A DNA stretch of 8,521 bases from DASSFZ01 sp036514635 (lineage in GTDB: Bacteria > Chloroflexota > Anaerolineae > Fen-1058). The stretch covers positions 1 to 8,521 of the forward strand of contig DATBWU010000115.1 of assembly GCA_036514635.1 (NCBI GenBank). Reading direction: 5' to 3'. The notes below the pieces were generated by a model. That model was not told the origin of the DNA, did no database searches, and saw only the letters and a program-made list of their open reading frames with translations. Shown in pieces: positions 6,058 to 8,521 of the stretch. Both the position numbers and the translations under genes were made by a program. Numbering within the stretch: position 1 is the first letter of the stretch; each line of letters begins with the position of its first letter.

Positions 6058-6119
6058 AGGTAACCGGCACTTTCACCCCCTTCACCTCGCTGTGAGGGCT
6101 GTGGAAGTACCGGTCACCT
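6058..6119. repeat. Palindromic element after the kinase gene
   Basis: AGGTAACCGGCACTT (6058-6072) pairs with AAGTACCGGTCACCT (6105-6119) at 13 of 15 positions. Both mismatches are A-C on this strand and would be U-G pairs in an RNA from the other strand. Inside, CCTTCAC (6079-6085) pairs with GTGAGGG (6092-6098) with one G-U. It starts 11 nt after the kinase stop and may act as its transcript end, but no U-tract follows. The arms are close relatives of the hairpin arms at 8375-8403. TTCACCTCGC recurs at 6081-6090 and 6131-6140. Confidence 0.7.
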
Positions 6120-6143
6120 AAACTACCCTGTTCACCTCGCCTC

Positions 6144-6180
6144 AATCGACGCGCTTGCGAGAAGCACAGCCTCGTCGATT
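6144..6180. repeat. Nested inverted repeat downstream of the kinase
   Basis: AATCGACG (6144-6151) pairs with CGTCGATT (6173-6180), and within it GCTT (6153-6156) pairs with AAGC (6162-6165) around GCGAG. No U-tract follows on either strand. It might protect the kinase mRNA 3' end or be part of the repeat cluster there. Confidence 0.4.
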
Positions 6181-6344
6181 GCTCCGCCTTCTCATCTGCA
6201 CCTGAGTGCTTTATTTGTGCGGAACATTTGCGGTAGTACAAACGTATGTAAAAAGGGCGTTTCTTGCCCGTTACCAGATACGTAGTTAAGTCAACTATTA
6301 TTGTACAAGCGTCAGAGAAGCGTAGGTTTGGCGGGGATTGGCTG
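6181..6344. other. AT-richer gene-free stretch
   Basis: No convincing gene is seen here on either strand. The region is locally AT-rich, for example TTTATTTGTG, GTATGTAAAAA and CAACTATTATTGTAC. Reading frames that cross it (- strand 6241-6026 and + strand from 6301) have no ribosome binding site and no recognisable motif. Small inverted repeats occur, such as AGTT/AACT around 6284-6295, but are too short to interpret. It may contain regulatory DNA for the downstream regulator. Confidence 0.5.
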
Positions 6345-6374
6345 TTCGGACAGCGTTAATGATTTCCTCATAAT
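6345..6374 (+). promoter_or_regulatory. Weak candidate promoter for the LuxR-type gene
   Basis: TTCGGA (6345-6350) and CATAAT (6369-6374) are spaced by 18 bp. The -10 matches consensus at 5 of 6 positions and the -35 at about half. If it is real, the leader would span the whole MITE-like element at 6397-6511. An alternative -10 is TATTAT at 6296-6301, with TTACCA 19 bp upstream of it. Confidence 0.3.
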
Positions 6375-6396
6375 CTATTCACGTGCTTTGCCTAGA

Positions 6397-6511
6397 CTAA
6401 GAGCCTATCCGAAAACCTCAGAACGCGGACTCACCTGCCCCGCAGCGGAGCGGAGTGGGGTTAGTCCGCGCAGGCTGAAACCTGCACTCCGGTTTTTGGA
6501 TAGATTCTCAG
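6397..6511. mobile_element. MITE-like 115-bp element with terminal inverted repeats
   Basis: The ends 6397-6417 and 6491-6511 (inverted) match at 17 of 21 positions, with the core CTATCC(G/A)AAAACC. Inside, CGCGGACT (6424-6431) pairs with AGTCCGCG (6463-6470), and GCAGG (6470-6474) pairs with CCTGC (6481-6485). The ends resemble those of DDE-type insertion sequences (GAGCCTATCC-like, from memory). The inner GCAGGCTGAAACCTGCACTCC-type motif resembles dispersed palindromic repeats of other phyla. The element is too short to code for a transposase. No clear target-site duplication is seen. It ends about 51 bp before the LuxR-type start codon. Confidence 0.6.
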
Positions 6512-6548
6512 CAGTGCCCACGAGCGGCTTCGCGGCACAAACACACCC

Positions 6549-6554
6549 AGGAGG
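6549..6554 (+). promoter_or_regulatory. Perfect AGGAGG ribosome binding site deciding the LuxR-type start
   Basis: AGGAGG ends 7 nt before the ATG at 6562. It is the strongest ribosome binding site in the window. It rules out the TTG-started extension from 6301, which would translate the MITE-like element. Confidence 0.9.
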
Positions 6555-6561
6555 AACTATC

Positions 6562-8367
6562 ATGAGCTTAGACCGACTGGCGCTGGGGCGCGTGGCGCAT
6601 CCTGCCAAGCCCTCCGCTACAAGTAGGGACGAGCCTCGGCGCGAGTTCATCGGCAGCAGCGCGCTCGCGTTTGTGCGGCACACCACCGCGTCATGGCGCG
6701 GGTTCCGCGTGTTGGAGCGCAGCGTGCTCGAAGGCGCACTCGCACTGGCGCGCCAAGGCCACGGCCAGGTGCTGTTCGTCGCCATGCACGGCTTGCGCTC
6801 GTTTGCCGATCGTCGCCTGGACCTCCTCGAAGTAAGGACGATCGGGCCGAGTGATCCCTGGAGACTGGCGCGCGAATTGCTGCGTGCGGCGACGGCCCGA
6901 CCTGATTCGCGATCTGCCGCTTCGTCTCTTCCTGCCGATCTGCTGGCCTACCTCAAGACACCCGCTGAAACGCCGTCCGCCGATGGGAGTGTCTGGCCCG
7001 ATGCCATTGCTGGTTTCATCGCGGCCCTGCCAGCGCGTGGGCCGCTGATGATTGTGATCGATCACGCCCATCATGCCGACGCCGACAGCCTGCGCGTGAT
7101 CGAGGCATTGGCGTGCCGTGTCGCTGCCTCTCGCATCTTGCTTGTCATCACGTACCGAATCGATGCTCCGCTCAACGCCGAGCTTGGTGCGTTGATGCAC
7201 GAGTTGCGCGAGAAGCAGCTGGCGCGATCGATGGTGATTGCCTCACCGCAGACAAACGATGTGCGCCTGATGTTCCAGCTGGCGTTCGATCGCTCGATGC
7301 GGCCCGAGAGTGCGGCGTCGGCGCTGGCGAGCGATTCGGCCGGCTTGCTGATGCACGGCCTGACCGCCGTTGAAGCCTGCCGCCGCGCCGGTCGATGGCC
7401 GGACGCGAAGACGCTGGCCGAGCACCTGATCGAAGCAGGCGAAGCGAACAAGGTCCCGTACGTGGCCTGCGCGGCGTCAATCGTACTCGGACACATCCTG
7501 GCGGATCAGGGCAAGTGGGATGAGAGTCTGGAGCGGCTGGAGCACATCCAACCGATCGTCGAGACGATCAAAGAAGACGATCTGATCGCATGGCTGTATT
7601 GGGGGCTGGCGCGCGCCCACTGGGGCAAGTCCGATCGGCGGCATGGCTTCCAGATGCTGCGGCTGGCGCACACGGTGGCCGGGCACATCTCGGATGCGGC
7701 CCTGGCCGCGTCGATCGCCTTGTGCGGGGTCGAGTGGCTGGCTGACAACCGGCGCGTGCGCGCCTCGCAAGATTGGCTGGCTGCGGTCGAGCGGCTCGCC
7801 GAGCAGACGACCGCATTGACTGTGAACGCGATACACTCGCTCGCCAGCGGCATTGTCGCATTGGCGGAAGGCGAGGCGATCGCGGCGACCGGGCATTTTC
7901 GCGCCGCGTTGCGGCAGTGGACGATTATCAATCACGAGTACGTGGCGGCGCGCGTCCGGCTGCGCTTGGCTTCGGCCCTGCTGGCGCGCGACGATGCCGA
8001 GTGCCGGCGCGATGGGCGCGAAGAACTGAGTGACGCACATGCCATTTTCACGCGGTTGGGCGCGGCGCACGACGTGAGCCTCGTCGAGGCGATCGGCGCG
8101 AAGTACGGCATTCGCCCGCGCGCGCGCCGCGCCGCGTCGAGCGGATCGACCTCGCCGGGTGGTATCACCCCGCGCGAGCGCGAAGTGCTGGAGTTGCTGG
8201 TGAAGGGCATGACCAATCGACAGATCGCGGCCACGCTATCGATCACCGAGAAGACGGCGGAAGGACACGTCAGCAACATCCTCGCCAAGTTAGGTGTCGC
8301 TTCGCGCGGGCAGGCCGCCGGCTACGCCGTGGCGAACGGATTGCTGGAGTCGGCGGAAGCATCGTAG
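6562..8367 (+). CDS. LuxR-family transcriptional regulator with degenerate STAND-type ATPase region
   Basis: This 601-aa protein is probably a DNA-binding regulator. The C-terminal LuxR/GerE HTH (about 533-596) is complete: ITPREREVLELLVKGMTNRQ, then IAATLSITEKTAEGHVSNIL and LGVASR. The N-terminal 45-260 region follows the layout of large ATP-binding LuxR (LAL) regulators: GHGQVLFVA where the P-loop strand belongs, MIVIDHAHHADADSL (163-177) in place of the VIDDLHWAD Walker B, and RILLVITYR (191-199) as the sensor strand. The P-loop GxxxxGK(S/T) is absent; the position reads AMHGLRSFADR (74-84). Residues about 265-515 are helical with TPR-like spacing (SIVLGHILADQGKWDESLER, AAVERLAEQ, ATGHFRAALRQW). 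The protein is shorter than typical LALs of about 900 aa, from recall. It lies 514 bp after the kinase on the same strand; a link is possible but unproven. Confidence 0.88.
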   Translation: MSLDRLALGRVAHPAKPSATSRDEPRREFIGSSALAFVRHTTASWRGFRVLERSVLEGALALARQGHGQVLFVAMHGLRSFADRRLDLLEVRTIGPSDPWRLARELLRAATARPDSRSAASSLPADLLAYLKTPAETPSADGSVWPDAIAGFIAALPARGPLMIVIDHAHHADADSLRVIEALACRVAASRILLVITYRIDAPLNAELGALMHELREKQLARSMVIASPQTNDVRLMFQLAFDRSMRPESAASALASDSAGLLMHGLTAVEACRRAGRWPDAKTLAEHLIEAGEANKVPYVACAASIVLGHILADQGKWDESLERLEHIQPIVETIKEDDLIAWLYWGLARAHWGKSDRRHGFQMLRLAHTVAGHISDAALAASIALCGVEWLADNRRVRASQDWLAAVERLAEQTTALTVNAIHSLASGIVALAEGEAIAATGHFRAALRQWTIINHEYVAARVRLRLASALLARDDAECRRDGREELSDAHAIFTRLGAAHDVSLVEAIGAKYGIRPRARRAASSGSTSPGGITPREREVLELLVKGMTNRQIAATLSITEKTAEGHVSNILAKLGVASRGQAAGYAVANGLLESAEAS

Positions 8368-8374
8368 ATCATAA

Positions 8375-8403
8375 GTGACCGGCACTTTTCGAGTGCCGGT
8401 CAC
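8375..8403 (+). terminator. Hairpin after the LuxR-type gene
   Basis: GTGACCGGCACT (8375-8386) pairs perfectly over 12 bp with AGTGCCGGTCAC (8392-8403) around TTTCG. It begins 7 nt after the stop. The following CTCAACAATT is not U-rich, so this is either a weak terminator or a 3'-end-stabilising hairpin. Its arms match the palindrome after the kinase (6058-6119), so it is also a member of a dispersed repeat family. Confidence 0.6.
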
Positions 8404-8429
8404 CTCAACAATTGAATACCAGAACGACG

Positions 8430-8478
8430 CACACGCCGAACGTGGAAGGCCCACATCTCCCGTTCGGCGCGTGTGTTT
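8430..8478 (+). terminator. Second hairpin with a short T-run
   Basis: CACACGCCGAACG (8430-8442) pairs with CGTTCGGCGCGTGTG (8461-8475) with a 2-nt bulge on the right arm. GTGG (8442-8445) and CCAC (8451-8454) can form a small inner stem. TTTAT follows (8476-8480). Stem plus T-run fits an intrinsic terminator better than the upstream hairpin does. The two together would insulate the LuxR-type gene from whatever lies to the right. Confidence 0.5.
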
Positions 8479-8493
8479 ATCGGATTCAGGCCG

Positions 8494-8521
8494 ATGGAGG
8501 CTTCTGTGCCGAACGCCTGGA
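8494..8521 (+). CDS. Possible start of a downstream gene (partial)
   Basis: An ATG at 8494 and a GTG at 8506 share a frame that is open to the window edge (MEASVPNAW). GGAGG at 8496-8500 lies 5 nt before the GTG, which would make the GTG the start (MPNAW). Only a few codons are visible, so the product is unknown and the call rests on spacing alone. Confidence 0.25.

Noticed and set aside
6026..6241. 71-aa - strand open frame after the kinase
   Set aside because: It translates the palindromic element and the end of the kinase gene; no start signal or recognisable motif.
6250..6270. Terminator-like GGGC/GCCC stem with five T on the - strand
   Set aside because: The stem is only 4 bp and there is no - strand gene upstream of it to terminate.
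6301..6561. N-terminal extension of the LuxR-type protein to a TTG at 6301
   Set aside because: It would translate the MITE-like element and has no ribosome binding site, whereas AGGAGG precedes the ATG at 6562.

Overview
The window looks like chromosomal DNA of a GC-rich, free-living bacterium, most likely a Chloroflexota (Anaerolineae-type) organism. This is an inference from four things: a tRNA-Leu / trigger factor / ClpP block, a PknB-type membrane kinase with a large beta-rich ectodomain, a large LuxR-type regulator, and intergenic heptad repeats (ACGTTTC/GAAACGT) and GTTGGAT-type repeats that I associate with that phylum. No marker here fixes the taxonomy.

Left part (1-740, + strand). 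The C-terminal part of a gene that resembles TdeIII-type type II restriction endonucleases runs in from the left edge. A small acidic helical protein of unknown function follows 63 bp later. This stretch looks less GC-rich than the rest and may be the end of an acquired restriction-modification or defence cassette whose methylase lies outside the window. A 12-bp hairpin at 767-793 separates it from the convergent housekeeping block.

Middle left (820-3194, - strand). Read in the direction of transcription, there is a near-consensus promoter, tRNA-Leu(UAG), tig (trigger factor, GTG start 30 nt after the tRNA) and clpP. This is a protein-folding and quality-control unit led by a tRNA. The clpP product has Asn where the catalytic Asp is expected. 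The tig-clpP gap carries a duplicated copy of the tig 3' end and two mutually exclusive GC hairpins.

Middle right (3197-6047, + strand). A divergent promoter drives a leader containing inverted heptad repeats, then an 885-aa transmembrane Ser/Thr kinase. Its order is an intact cytosolic kinase domain, one TM helix, a Pro/Thr linker, two related concanavalin-like beta domains, and a C-terminal beta domain with a DxNxDGxxD calcium-loop motif. It looks like a sensor of an extracellular ligand.

Right part (6048-8521). A 514-bp gene-free stretch holds a palindromic element, a second hairpin and a 115-bp MITE-like element. It is followed by a 601-aa LuxR-type regulator started by a perfect AGGAGG. 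That protein keeps a Walker-B-like strand and a C-terminal HTH but has lost the Walker A P-loop. The palindrome after the kinase is related to the hairpin after the LuxR gene, so the regulator is bracketed by copies of one repeat family. A possible gene start lies at the extreme right edge. The kinase and the regulator are neighbours on the same strand, but a functional link between them is only a hypothesis.
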